From positions 350,501-414,500 of the forward strand of contig CP070233.1 in the NCBI GenBank assembly GCA_017355425.1: a stretch of DNA of 64,000 nucleotides. The letters run 5' to 3'. Position numbers and translations under genes: made by a program. The notes below the pieces were generated by a model. It ran no database searches. It was not told the DNA's origin and saw only the letters and a list, made by a program, of their open reading frames with translations. Below are positions 42,576-50,724 of the stretch, one piece after another. Position 1 is the stretch's first letter. Every line of letters begins with the position of its first letter. Origin of the DNA: Dolichospermum sp. DET69 (GTDB lineage: Bacteria; Cyanobacteriota; Cyanobacteriia; Cyanobacteriales; Nostocaceae).

Positions 42576-43940
42576 ATGGCATTGCCAATTGTTGCAATTA
42601 TCGGTCGCCCAAATGTGGGCAAATCTACCTTTGTAAATCGTCTAGCCGGAGATCAAACGGCGATAGTCCACGATGAACCAGGGGTAACACGCGATCGCAC
42701 TTACCGTCCAGCTTTTTGGAATGATCGGGAATTTGTGGTGGTAGACACAGGTGGCTTAGTTTTTAACGATGACACTGAATTTCTCCCCATGATTCGCCAA
42801 CAGGCTTTAACGGCTCTTTCAGAAGCCTGTGCTGCTATTTTTGTAGTGGATGGACAAGCTGGTTTGATGCCCGCAGATGAAGAAATTTCTGAATGGTTAC
42901 GTCAACAACCGTTACCTGTACTACTGGCTGTGAATAAATGTGAATCTCCAGATCAAGGAGCCATTCAAGCCGCTGAATTTTGGGAATTAGGACTAGGTGA
43001 ACCTTTCCCCCTTTCCGCTATTCATGGTAGTGGTACAGGAGAAATTCTGGATGAGTTAATGAATCACATTCCTCTGACAGTAGAACCAGAGGAAAATAAG
43101 GAAATTAAAGTTGCCATTATTGGTAGACCAAATGTCGGCAAATCCAGCTTATTAAATGCTTTTGTTGGTGAAGATAGAGCTATTGTCAGTCCTATTTCGG
43201 GAACAACCAGAGATACAATTGATTCAATAGTTGAACGAGGTGGGCAAACCTACAGGTTAATTGATACTGCTGGTATTCGCAAAAAGAAACATATAGAATA
43301 CGGTACGGAATTTTTCAGTATTAACCGCGCTTTTAAAGCTATTCGTCGTTCTGATGTGGTTTTATTGGTGATTGATGCCGTAGATGGCGTAACTGAACAA
43401 GATCAAAAATTAGCAGGGCGCATCTTAGAAGAAGGTCGCGCTTGTGTTGTCGTTGTTAATAAATGGGATGCTGTTGAGAAAGACTCTTACACGATCTATG
43501 ATCATGAAAAAGAGTTAGAGACACGTTTACATTTTACTGAATGGGCAGATACCATTTATGTAAGTGCTGTTACGGGACAACGGGTAGAAAAGATTTTAGA
43601 ATTGGTAAATACAGCGGCTGAGGCACACAAACGCCGTGTGAGTACATCAGTAATTAATGAAGTTCTGGAAGATGCTATCAGTTGGCATTCACCACCGACT
43701 TCACGGGGTGGTCGTCAGGGTAAAATATACTATGGTACTCAGGTGAGTAGTCAACCTCCTTCCATAGCTCTGTTTGTGAATGACAATACCCGTTTCAATG
43801 ACAATTATCGCCGCTACATTGAACGCCAATTCCGGAAGCAGTTGGGCTTTCAAGGTACACCCATTCGGCTATTTTGGCGCAGTAAGAAAGTTAGAGAAAT
43901 GGAAATTGGCGGTCCGAATCGAGCTACTCGTGTAAAATAG
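42576..43940 (+). CDS. der: Ribosome biogenesis GTPase Der (EngA)
   Basis: Der is an essential GTPase that acts in assembly of the 50S ribosomal subunit. The 454-residue protein has two tandem G domains. The first has GRPNVGKST (residues 8-16), DTGG and NKCE. The second has GRPNVGKSS near 183, [10 protein letters not shown] near 231 and NKWD. A KH-like C-terminal domain (about 355-440) ends in the basic tail. Length and motif order are normal. The start ATG at 42576 follows AAAAGAAC without a perfect ribosome site. The CbiQ-like gene lies 135 bp downstream across repeats. Confidence 0.97.
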   Translation: MALPIVAIIGRPNVGKSTFVNRLAGDQTAIVHDEPGVTRDRTYRPAFWNDREFVVVDTGGLVFNDDTEFLPMIRQQALTALSEACAAIFVVDGQAGLMPADEEISEWLRQQPLPVLLAVNKCESPDQGAIQAAEFWELGLGEPFPLSAIHGSGTGEILDELMNHIPLTVEPEENKEIKVAIIGRPNVGKSSLLNAFVGEDRAIVSPISGTTRDTIDSIVERGGQTYRLIDTAGIRKKKHIEYGTEFFSINRAFKAIRRSDVVLLVIDAVDGVTEQDQKLAGRILEEGRACVVVVNKWDAVEKDSYTIYDHEKELETRLHFTEWADTIYVSAVTGQRVEKILELVNTAAEAHKRRVSTSVINEVLEDAISWHSPPTSRGGRQGKIYYGTQVSSQPPSIALFVNDNTRFNDNYRRYIERQFRKQLGFQGTPIRLFWRSKKVREMEIGGPNRATRVK

Positions 43941-43944
43941 AAAA

Positions 43945-44068
43945 CGTAAGAATTCAGGAGTCACCGAGTCAGGAGTCAGGAGTCACCGAGTCAGAATATT
44001 TGTATTTATTTAGGCAAAAACTACTGACAACTGACAACTGACAACTGACCAATGACAACTGACAAATG
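43945..44068. repeat. Tandem repeats of CAGGAGT/ACAACTG type
   Basis: The region holds gagtcaccgagtcaggagtc and then caactgacaactgacaactg (7-mer CAACTGA). They lie between der and the CbiQ-like gene. Confidence 0.85.
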
Positions 44069-44075
44069 ACTATAT

Positions 44076-45008
44076 ATGGACTTATTGCGATCGCTCCCTC
44101 TCGGACTTTACTTAGAAGAACCGCAAACTTGGTTACACAAACTCGATCCGCGAGTGAAGTTAATTTGGTTATTGAGCTTTCTAAGTAGCTATATTGTCGC
44201 TAATAACTATTGGCGGGTATTACTGGTATTACTGCTAATTACCTTTACTGTATTTGCCAAAATTCCTCTGAGAGTGTGGCGACAACAAATGGGCTGGTTG
44301 TTGATACTATCATTTATGGTCTTAGTCATCGGCTCAATTAGTCCTGATGGATTAGGTGTAAGTTATCAATCCCGCTTACCTGCAAATGAACAAATCCTCA
44401 CTCAACCAATACCTGATAAAAATACCCAAGTTACCCCAGAAATAGCAGACAGTAATAAAAAATATAGTTATGTGCTATTTCAGAAAGGATTTGTGAAAAT
44501 AAATCGCCGTTCTTTGGATTTAGCAATTAGTTTGAGTACAATAGTTTTTACATTAATCTACAGCACTAATTTATATTTACTCACAACCGCACCGGAAGAA
44601 ATCACTTCTGGTTTGGAAAGTTTAATGCAGCCTTTGCGAAGGTTCAATATTCCCGTCACAGAAATTACCCTGACTCTAACTTTATCTTTGCGGTTTATTC
44701 CCCTGGTTTTAGAAGAAATTCAAAATCTAGTTCGTTCCGTGATGACTAGGGCAATTAATTGGAAAAAGCTCGGATTAAAAGGAGGAGCAAAAGTTTGGTT
44801 AATCGTGACTGAAAGGTTATTAGAAAATCTGCTTTTGCGGGCAGAACAAATGGCAAATGCGATGATAGTAAGGGGTTTTACCAGTCCCAATGAGCATCGA
44901 GTTAGATGGCAAGAGTTAAAATTAAAAATAGGTGATTGGTTAGCGATCGCAATTTTAATAGTATTTTGGGGAATTAGGATAGCTTTCGGCGCTGATATTA
45001 CAGCGTAA
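44076..45008 (+). CDS. ECF transporter T component, CbiQ family
   Basis: The 310-residue protein has membrane spans throughout and the CbiQ signature: LHKLDPRVKLIWLLSFL near residue 20 and the coupling helices with LRRFNIPVTEITLTLTLSLRF and ARAINWKK. A further span, WLAIAILIVFWGIRIAF, is at the C-terminus. T components couple the ATPases to the substrate-binding S component in vitamin or metal uptake. The ATPase and S genes are not adjacent, so the substrate cannot be told. It follows der on the same strand. A strong hairpin terminator lies 20 bp past its stop. Confidence 0.88.
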   Translation: MDLLRSLPLGLYLEEPQTWLHKLDPRVKLIWLLSFLSSYIVANNYWRVLLVLLLITFTVFAKIPLRVWRQQMGWLLILSFMVLVIGSISPDGLGVSYQSRLPANEQILTQPIPDKNTQVTPEIADSNKKYSYVLFQKGFVKINRRSLDLAISLSTIVFTLIYSTNLYLLTTAPEEITSGLESLMQPLRRFNIPVTEITLTLTLSLRFIPLVLEEIQNLVRSVMTRAINWKKLGLKGGAKVWLIVTERLLENLLLRAEQMANAMIVRGFTSPNEHRVRWQELKLKIGDWLAIAILIVFWGIRIAFGADITA

Positions 45009-45030
45009 CATCAGCCTAACCTCAAACTCA

Positions 45031-45061
45031 GATCCCCGACTGCTTAGAGAAGTCGGGGATC
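45031..45061 (+). terminator. Rho-independent terminator after the CbiQ-like gene
   Basis: GATCCCCGACT pairs with AGTCGGGGATC across an 8-9 nt loop, followed by ttataattattttttag. The hairpin is perfect and can also serve the small gene on the other strand that stops at 45068. A related palindrome is at 32893-32918. Confidence 0.8.
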
Positions 45062-45067
45062 TTATAA

Positions 45068-45193
45068 TTATTTTTTAGTGCTGAAAACGGTAGTAAACAT
45101 CATCAACATTCCCCCTGCCAAAATAATGATGGCTAATCCCCCAGTCACTAAATCTAAAGTATTATTGTCTATGTTCATATTATTCATGCTCAT
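45068..45193 (-). CDS. Small single-span membrane protein candidate
   Basis: The frame encodes 41 residues from the ATG at 45193, or 36 from the ATG at 45178. It reads NIDNNTLDLVTGGLAIIILA and then GGMLMMFTTVFSTKK, which is one membrane helix with a basic C-terminus. That topology resembles small photosynthetic or stress subunits, but it does not match PetG, PetM, PsbM or PetN as I remember them. It ends next to a strong hairpin terminator shared with the CbiQ-like gene. It is divergent from the interrupted nucleotidyltransferase gene by 14 bp. Evidence for expression is only inferred. Confidence 0.4.
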   Translation of the reverse strand: MSMNNMNIDNNTLDLVTGGLAIIILAGGMLMMFTTVFSTKK

Positions 45194-45207
45194 CTAAATC
45201 ATCCATT

Positions 45208-45631
45208 ATGAATAATAATACACAACTACAAATTATTCTTTCTGAATCAATTATTGCCACCGTCTTACCTGCAATAGCCCAACTTGACTTACCTAATTGG
45301 TGGTTGGCTGGGGGTGCAGTCAGAAATACAGTTTGGCGTTCTCTTTTTGGGCAAGAATGTAATTTATTTATCAAAGACTTTGATATTGCTTTCTTTGATG
45401 ATGCCGGAAATCGTGATCAAGAATTATTTGCTAAGTCTACTCTGAAAACACAGTTTCCTGAACAGGCGTTTGATGTCAAAAATCAAGCCAGTTTTGGGCA
45501 TTGGCGGCCGGGAAAAATGACCTATAATAGTACGGAAGATGGGATTCAAAATTGGTTACATACGGCGACTGCTGTAGCAGTTCGCATGACTAAACAAGGA
45601 GAATGGCAATTTTTTACTCCCTACGGTCTAG
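45208..45631 (+). pseudogene. Nucleotidyltransferase family protein, 5' part, split by IscB element
   Basis: The first 141 codons carry LDLPNWWLAGGAVRNTVWRS (GxxR nucleotidyltransferase signature), IKDFDIAFFDDAGNRDQE (metal-binding Asp residues), FDVKNQASFGHW and ATAVAVRMT. This is the small DUF925-type nucleotidyltransferase family, substrate unknown. The frame ends abruptly at 45639 in a stop supplied by the IscB element. The 3' part is at 47241-47362. Joining 45631 to 47241 gives FTPYGLDDLFNGIIQPTP, the exact family continuation, and 181 codons in total. So the gene was intact before insertion, and the product is now truncated. Confidence 0.9.
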
Positions 45632-45871
45632 GTCAGTAACCCAGCCCTAAAGGGACTGAGCTTGTAAGAGAAATTAAACAAGCTGTACTGACCAGTCTAA
45701 GTTTTAACTGACTACGTTTTTAGAGTCACGACACCCACCGGATGCGTAGCTAGTCCCATGCTCTGTCGCTTGCGGTTAAACAGTTCTAAGGTCAATGGAA
45801 CAGTGTTGCAAGCATAACAAGCTCTTAAAACATTGACGAAGCTAACTTTACCCGTTCGCGGAGGGACTTTA
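45632..45871 (+). ncRNA. Candidate omega-RNA (HEARO) of IscB
   Basis: The 240-nt region from the left end to the IscB start is non-coding and highly structured. GTCAGTA pairs with TACTGAC to close a 5' module with AGCTTGT/ACAAGCT inside. A later hairpin GTTC/GAAC and a 3' CCG-TTCG-CGG hairpin are present. The miniature element at 3216-3646 keeps the whole region with compensatory base changes. In known IscB systems such an RNA lies directly upstream, with the guide read from the 5' flank; here that is 45616-45631. Its expression is inferred. Confidence 0.85.
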
Positions 45872-47155
45872 ATGTCCAAAGTATTTTTAATTGACACAAA
45901 CAAAAAGCCATTAAATCCAATTCATCCAGCACAAGCAAGACAATTACTAAGAAATAAAAAAGCAGCCATTTTTAGACGATTTCCATTTGTTTTAATCCTT
46001 AAAGAATCATGCCAAGATCCTATAATTTCACCATTGAGATTAAAAATTGATCCTGGCGCAGAAACAACAGGAATTGCACTAGTCAATGACACTACTGGCG
46101 AGGTTGTATTCGCAGCCGAATTAAAGCATAGAGGCTTTGCAATTCGAAATTCTTTAATATCGAGAAGACAATTAAGACGTAGTAGGAGAAGCCGAAAAAC
46201 AAGATATCGTCAATCAAGGTTCTTAAATAGAACCCGTCCAAAAGACTGGTTGCCACCAAGCTTACAAAGTCGCATTGAAAATATCAAAACTTGGGTTAAT
46301 AAGTTACAGCGATTTGCACCTATTATTGCAATTAGCCAAGAACTTGTACGTTTCGATATGCAATTAATGCAAAATCCCGATATTCAAGGAAAAGAATATC
46401 AGCAAGGCACATTGTCTGGCTACGAAGCAAGGGAATATTTACTAGAAAAATGGGATAGACAGTGTGCTTACTGCGGAGCTAAGGATGTGCCATTGCAGGT
46501 TGAACATATTCATCCACGCGCAAAAGGTGGCACTAATTCAATTACAAATTTGACATTAAGCTGTGAAAAATGCAATGTCAAAAAAGGGACTAAAGATATC
46601 AAAGATTTTCTTAAAAAAGACACCAACAGACTAGAAAAAATCTTGAAACAAGCCAAAAGACCATTAGCCGATGCAGCAGCAGTTAATACAACTAGATTTG
46701 CGTTGCTCGAAGCTTTGAAAGCCACTGGCTTGCCAGTAGAAACTGGCTCTGGAGGGTTAACAAAATTCAATAGAAGTCAACAGAATATTGATAAAACACA
46801 TTGGCTAGATGCAGCCTGTGTCGGCAAATCAACGCCCAAACTAATAATCAAAAATATCAAACCGTTACTGATAACTGCCAATGGGCATGGTAGTAGACAA
46901 TCATGTCGTACAGATAAATATGGCTTTCCAAAACGCTATGTTCCTAGATTCAAATTTGTTCAAGGGTTTCAAACTGGGGATATTGTCAAAGCTATTGTCA
47001 AAACAGGCAAGAAAATTGGTAAGTATCTAGGGAGAGTCGCTGTCAGAACTACAGGAAGTTTCAATATTTCTACTAAGAACAAGTTAGTTCAAGGCATCGG
47101 GCATAAAAACTGTATTTGTGTCCATAAAAAAGACGGCTATAGTTACTCAAATTAA
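45872..47155 (+). CDS. iscB: RNA-guided HNH/RuvC endonuclease IscB
   Basis: IscB is the transposon-encoded ancestor-type relative of Cas9. The 427-residue protein has the PLMP-like N-terminus (DTNKKPLNPIHPAQARQLL). RuvC-I is LKIDPGAETTGIAL with Asp60. The Arg-rich bridge helix is near 98-120 (RRQLRRSRRSRKTRYRQSR). RuvC-II is ISQELVRF with Glu157. The HNH domain at 190-240 has CAYC, QVEHIHPRAKGG with His212, and CEKCN. RuvC-III is HWLDAACVG with His310 and Asp313. All catalytic positions are present. The ATG at 45872 has GGAGGG 7 nt upstream; a TTG at 45833 lies inside the omega-RNA and is rejected. It is the only gene of its element. Confidence 0.96.
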   Translation: MSKVFLIDTNKKPLNPIHPAQARQLLRNKKAAIFRRFPFVLILKESCQDPIISPLRLKIDPGAETTGIALVNDTTGEVVFAAELKHRGFAIRNSLISRRQLRRSRRSRKTRYRQSRFLNRTRPKDWLPPSLQSRIENIKTWVNKLQRFAPIIAISQELVRFDMQLMQNPDIQGKEYQQGTLSGYEAREYLLEKWDRQCAYCGAKDVPLQVEHIHPRAKGGTNSITNLTLSCEKCNVKKGTKDIKDFLKKDTNRLEKILKQAKRPLADAAAVNTTRFALLEALKATGLPVETGSGGLTKFNRSQQNIDKTHWLDAACVGKSTPKLIIKNIKPLLITANGHGSRQSCRTDKYGFPKRYVPRFKFVQGFQTGDIVKAIVKTGKKIGKYLGRVAVRTTGSFNISTKNKLVQGIGHKNCICVHKKDGYSYSN

Positions 47156-47240
47156 AAAGATTCAATGCCTTTATTACCGCTCGTGTCGTTTCCCTCTCAG
47201 CACGCTTTGTGACTGAGTTTCCCACTTGCCGGAAGTTCTT

Positions 47241-47362
47241 ATGATTTATTTAACGGGATTATTCAACCAACACCAGTACATATTAATAATCCAGATGCTG
47301 ATGAAAAAGCAGCCAGTTTTTTGCAAAAATGTCCTTGTTTACGATCGCTAAAAGATGAATAA
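47241..47362 (+). pseudogene. Nucleotidyltransferase family protein, 3' part after IscB insertion
   Basis: The first base after the element continues the nucleotidyltransferase frame as DDLFNGIIQPTPVHINNPD and then AASFLQKCPCLRSLKDE before TAA at 47360-47362. It is the missing C-terminus of the gene at 45208. It cannot be translated with its 5' part while the element is present. The next gene starts 7 bp downstream, so it was likely in one operon with this gene. Confidence 0.9.
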
Positions 47363-47368
47363 AGATTT

Positions 47369-47701
47369 ATGAACTCCCAACCAGAAGAAGATTTGCAACG
47401 TCGTCTCCAAAATCTAGCAGCAAAAATCAAATCTGCTCGTGTTAATGCTCCTCAACCAGAAGCACAGATACCTGCAACCAGGTTTTCTCAATGGAATTTA
47501 TATCTAGAACGATCCAGAAATTGGTTTAATAGTTTATCAATAATTAAAAAGCTGGCAGTTACAGGTATAGTCATGCTGTTAACTGTTTGGGTGCTGCAAA
47601 CAGTATTTGCTCTAGTTGCTGCTGTCATTAGTCTGGCGGTTTTGGCAGGGTTAGTGTATGTTGGATACAAATTTTTTATTGCTAATGGACAAGCAAAATA
47701 A
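47369..47701 (+). CDS. Hypothetical membrane protein
   Basis: The 110-residue protein has a polar N-terminal half (EEDLQRRLQNLAAKIKSARVN, probable amphipathic helix). A hydrophobic C-terminal half follows (KKLAVTGIVMLLTVWVLQTV and FALVAAVISLAVLAGLVYVG), with two membrane spans. I do not recognise a family. It starts 7 bp after the restored nucleotidyltransferase stop codon, so the two may have been cotranscribed before the IscB insertion. The RDD gene follows 60 bp later on the same strand. Confidence 0.7.
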   Translation: MNSQPEEDLQRRLQNLAAKIKSARVNAPQPEAQIPATRFSQWNLYLERSRNWFNSLSIIKKLAVTGIVMLLTVWVLQTVFALVAAVISLAVLAGLVYVGYKFFIANGQAK

Positions 47702-47761
47702 GCAATAGCATATTTTAATCATGCCAACAGTGGCGAAAAAAAAATCACAGGTAATTATTTA

Positions 47762-49867
47762 ATGGCGAATCCAATGATCGGCAAAAGTAGTAGTCAGTCT
47801 AGCCGCTCCAAAGAACCGAAAAAAGCCAAAATTACGCCATTAGCAACCAGGCGTTTTGTGGCTTGGACGGTGGAAATAACACTCTTTGTTGCCAGTGGGT
47901 TAGTTCCTTATGCTTTGGGCGTATATGTAAATTCTCGTAGTGATCTCCGGCGAGTTCCTCTTAATCCTGTGTTAGTAATCACAGAAAAAGCGATCGCCAG
48001 ACCCTTAGCATTACCTGTCAGTTATGGTATTCGCAACGTTGCTTGGCCGACGAATATCTTGTGGACATTAGCCCTATTATTACCCACAGGACTCTCTGCG
48101 TGGCAATTGTATTTATTAGGTAAAACTGGTAGTACCATCCCCAAACGTTGGTTTGGTGTGCGAGTAGTTAACGCAGCCGGAACAGCCCCAGGTTTAGGCA
48201 CAGTGATAGTTAGAGAAGGATTAGGGCGTTGGACTGTACCAATTTCCGCAGCTTATTTGCTCTGGCGTTACAGCTTTGTTTTCCCCAACTTAGCTCTGTT
48301 TACATCTTTGACGATGTTAATGATTCTAGCAGAATCAAAGGGCTGGCCTGTGCAAAAGCAGCGCCGCTCTTTCCATGATCAACTAGCAGGGACATACACA
48401 ATAGATGTAACAAGCACTGTTACTCATCCTGGGGAGCAGTCAACAATAAACGAAGTTGATGTAGATAGTGCCTCAACTCAACAATCTAGTCCCAGTCCTT
48501 CCCCAAAAAATAACCCTAATCTCAGTCTGTTTTTAGTAGGGATGACTAGCATGATTGCTGTGTTATCAACGTTAATTGGTACACAAATATATATCCAAAC
48601 CCAAGAAAGCCAACGAAGAAGCGAACAAACTAATAGTGAAAAGTTTATCGAACTAATCAAAGCACTGAATCCTAACAACAGTGCGACTAATGAAGACCGG
48701 CAAAGAGCCATTTTAGCTTTGGGTAGTATTGATAATAAGCAATCCATCAAATTATTAATTGACTTACTAGTCAAAGAAACAGACCCCAAAACCCTAGATA
48801 CCATTCAACAAGCTTTAACTAATACTGGTTTTAAAGCTATCCCTGAATTAAACCGCATGAATCAATTTCTAGCGAGAGAACTAGGATCTATGGGTAAAAG
48901 TCCAAATTGGGAAATTAGACAAAATCAGTTAATTCTCACTCAACAGGTAATTAATAAAATTCTGGCTATCTATAGTGGCAAAATTAACAAAATTGATTTG
49001 AGCAACGCTCAATTAGGTTCTCAAATATCTAGAGCAAAGCCCTTATTTAACCTGGTATTAAACAACATTGATTTATCAGGAATTGTTTTGAAATCTGCAA
49101 ATCTCAACCAAGCTAATTTCCAAGGTAGTCGGTTCCGCAGCGTCGGTGAAGATGGACGTTGGGATACTTATGATGATGTCATCGCAGATTTAAATAACAC
49201 TCAGTTAAAGCAAGCTAACTTAAGTAATGCCAATTTGAGTCGTGTTTCCATGAGTCGTAGTGATTTAAGTCAGGCTAATCTTAACAAAGCCAACTTATCC
49301 TACACCCGTTTATTTGCTGCTAATCTCAGCAGTACCCAGTTAGTAGGTACAGATTTAAGCAATGCAATTTTAGAAAATGCCATTCTGACAAATGCAGATT
49401 TAAGCAATGCTAATTTAACAGAAGCAAATTTGTATGCTGCTCATTTAGTCCGTGTTTCTGCCATTGGTACACAATTAGCTTACGCAAATTTAACTAAAAC
49501 TGATTGGCAAGGTGCAGATTTATCTGAATCCTATTTAGATTATGCTAATCTCAGTAATGCCAACTTAAGTGCTACTCGGCTTACTGGTACTAATTTACGC
49601 TCTGCTAACTTAGAAAACGCCAATTTGCGAAATGCTGATTTAAGTCGTGCTGATTTACGGGGAGCAAATGTTGCTGGAGCAGATTTTCAAGGCACAATTC
49701 TCTTTGTCGGTAAACAAAATCCCGCAGATCAATTTGTGAAAACACCTGATCTTGGTTCACAAAATGCTTCAATCAAAGGAGTAGATTTTAGTAAAGCTAA
49801 AAATTTAGATCCTCAACAATTGGCATTTATTTGTACTCAAGGTGGACAGCATTCTCGTTGTCCATAA
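47762..49867 (+). CDS. RDD membrane protein with C-terminal pentapeptide repeats
   Basis: The 701-residue protein has an RDD-type membrane part in residues 25-210, with AWTVEITLFVASGLVPYALG and GKTGSTIPKRWFGVRVV (conserved Arg and Asp-like positions). Another span is near 255-275 (LFLVGMTSMIAVLSTLIGTQ). A helical, HEAT-like stretch fills 290-400. Pentapeptide repeats (DLSNANLTEANLYAAHLVRV and many more) fill about 410-680. RDD proteins are poorly known and some act in ion or solute transport. The fusion is typical of cyanobacteria. It is the last gene of the run that starts at 45208. Confidence 0.88.
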   Translation: MANPMIGKSSSQSSRSKEPKKAKITPLATRRFVAWTVEITLFVASGLVPYALGVYVNSRSDLRRVPLNPVLVITEKAIARPLALPVSYGIRNVAWPTNILWTLALLLPTGLSAWQLYLLGKTGSTIPKRWFGVRVVNAAGTAPGLGTVIVREGLGRWTVPISAAYLLWRYSFVFPNLALFTSLTMLMILAESKGWPVQKQRRSFHDQLAGTYTIDVTSTVTHPGEQSTINEVDVDSASTQQSSPSPSPKNNPNLSLFLVGMTSMIAVLSTLIGTQIYIQTQESQRRSEQTNSEKFIELIKALNPNNSATNEDRQRAILALGSIDNKQSIKLLIDLLVKETDPKTLDTIQQALTNTGFKAIPELNRMNQFLARELGSMGKSPNWEIRQNQLILTQQVINKILAIYSGKINKIDLSNAQLGSQISRAKPLFNLVLNNIDLSGIVLKSANLNQANFQGSRFRSVGEDGRWDTYDDVIADLNNTQLKQANLSNANLSRVSMSRSDLSQANLNKANLSYTRLFAANLSSTQLVGTDLSNAILENAILTNADLSNANLTEANLYAAHLVRVSAIGTQLAYANLTKTDWQGADLSESYLDYANLSNANLSATRLTGTNLRSANLENANLRNADLSRADLRGANVAGADFQGTILFVGKQNPADQFVKTPDLGSQNASIKGVDFSKAKNLDPQQLAFICTQGGQHSRCP

Positions 49868-49875
49868 TGGGTATA

Positions 49876-50177
49876 GTAGGGAACAGGGAACAGGGAACAG
49901 GTGACCGAAAAATTTTAGATTTTGGATTTTAGATTTTGGACCCTAGAATTTTCGGTACAGGTTCCCCGCCTCTTCAGGGCGGAATTAATCCAAAATACCC
50001 GCTGCGCTGCGTACGCTTCGCTAACGCCAATCTAAAATTCTCAAGCTCCACACTTGAGGGTGGAGTCAATCCAAAATCCAAAATCGCAAATCCAAAATTG
50101 GCTTGACAGGTATAGGTTAATGGGGAATTTAGCTTAAATTCACTTAAAATCAGATGGTGTGAGGAGTAAGTAGGGTA
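49876..50177. repeat. Intergenic repeats between RDD and beta-barrel-like gene
   Basis: The gap contains gggaacagggaacaggg, a 7-mer type (gattttggattttagatttt) and a palindromic part around 49965-50060 with ccccgcctcttcagggcgga and ctccacacttgagggtgga. It is gene-free. A minus-strand frame near 49974 is repeat-derived and rejected. Confidence 0.8.
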
Positions 50178-50672
50178 ATGAAGCATTTTCAATGTTGGCT
50201 TGGGGTGATGTCCATGGGAACAGTTTTGAGTTTAGCTGTAAACTCTCAACCAGTACAAGCTCAAGTAGCCTATGGTAGCTATGTTGGTCTTGCTCCTACG
50301 GTGGGATTGACAGGTGGTACTCAATTAGGTGGAGTGCTGGCTTTTCGCTACAAGTTACTAAAAACACCTATTTCTTTCCGCGCTCAAGCTTTGATTGGTA
50401 AGGGAACAGCCATAGTCCCGACTGTTTCCTATGACCTTCCTCTCAACTGGCAAACTGATGCTTATTTAGGTGCTGGTTTAGTCTTAACTAGTGGTGATAC
50501 AGCGTCTCCTGTAGGTAATAAAATTAGCTTTGCTTTGCAACCAGGGATTGATTACGTTATTCCTAATAGTAATACTGTGATTTTTGGTAATGCTATTATT
50601 GCCTTTGATGCCTATCGAAATAGTGGTGGTACAGCGGTATCTTTACAAGGTGGCGTTGGTTTAAGGTTTTAA
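50178..50672 (+). CDS. Secreted protein, probable small outer-membrane beta-barrel
   Basis: The 164-residue protein has a signal peptide (MKHFQCWLGVMSMGTVLSLA and then VNSQPVQAQ, cut near residue 29). The rest alternates hydrophobic and polar residues with Gly-rich turns (YGSYVGLAPTVGLTGGTQLG). It ends in LQGGVGLRF with a C-terminal Phe, as in outer-membrane barrels. I do not recognise a family. A trafficking route to the outer membrane is plausible but unproven. The potassium channel gene follows 52 bp later on the same strand. Confidence 0.7.
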   Translation: MKHFQCWLGVMSMGTVLSLAVNSQPVQAQVAYGSYVGLAPTVGLTGGTQLGGVLAFRYKLLKTPISFRAQALIGKGTAIVPTVSYDLPLNWQTDAYLGAGLVLTSGDTASPVGNKISFALQPGIDYVIPNSNTVIFGNAIIAFDAYRNSGGTAVSLQGGVGLRF

Positions 50673-50724
50673 TTTGTAATTGGTCATGGGTAAGCATTTT
50701 TTTTGATTTTTAATTCTGGAAAAT

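Larger units (their letters stand above)
45632..47240 (+). mobile_element. Complete IscB element (IS200/IS605-like, ISC type)
   Basis: The 1609-bp element has a left end GTCAGTAACCCAGCCC, an omega-RNA region, one nuclease gene and a right end with the hairpin CTCAGCAC...GTGACTGAG near 47200-47220. It ends TTCTT before ATGA. No transposase (TnpA) is encoded, so it relies on a Y1 transposase elsewhere. No target duplication is seen. Restoration of the interrupted frame sets both edges to the base. Two shorter relatives share the right end and the outside ATGA. Its insertion is recent enough that the target gene is otherwise undamaged. Confidence 0.92.

Noticed and set aside
45833-45871. TTG start for IscB 13 codons upstream of the ATG
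   Set aside because: It lies inside the structured omega-RNA, has no ribosome site, and the ATG at 45872 has GGAGGG at the right distance.
49974-50192. Minus-strand 72-codon frame
   Set aside because: It is composed of dispersed intergenic repeats, including the palindromic gcctcttcagggcgg part.
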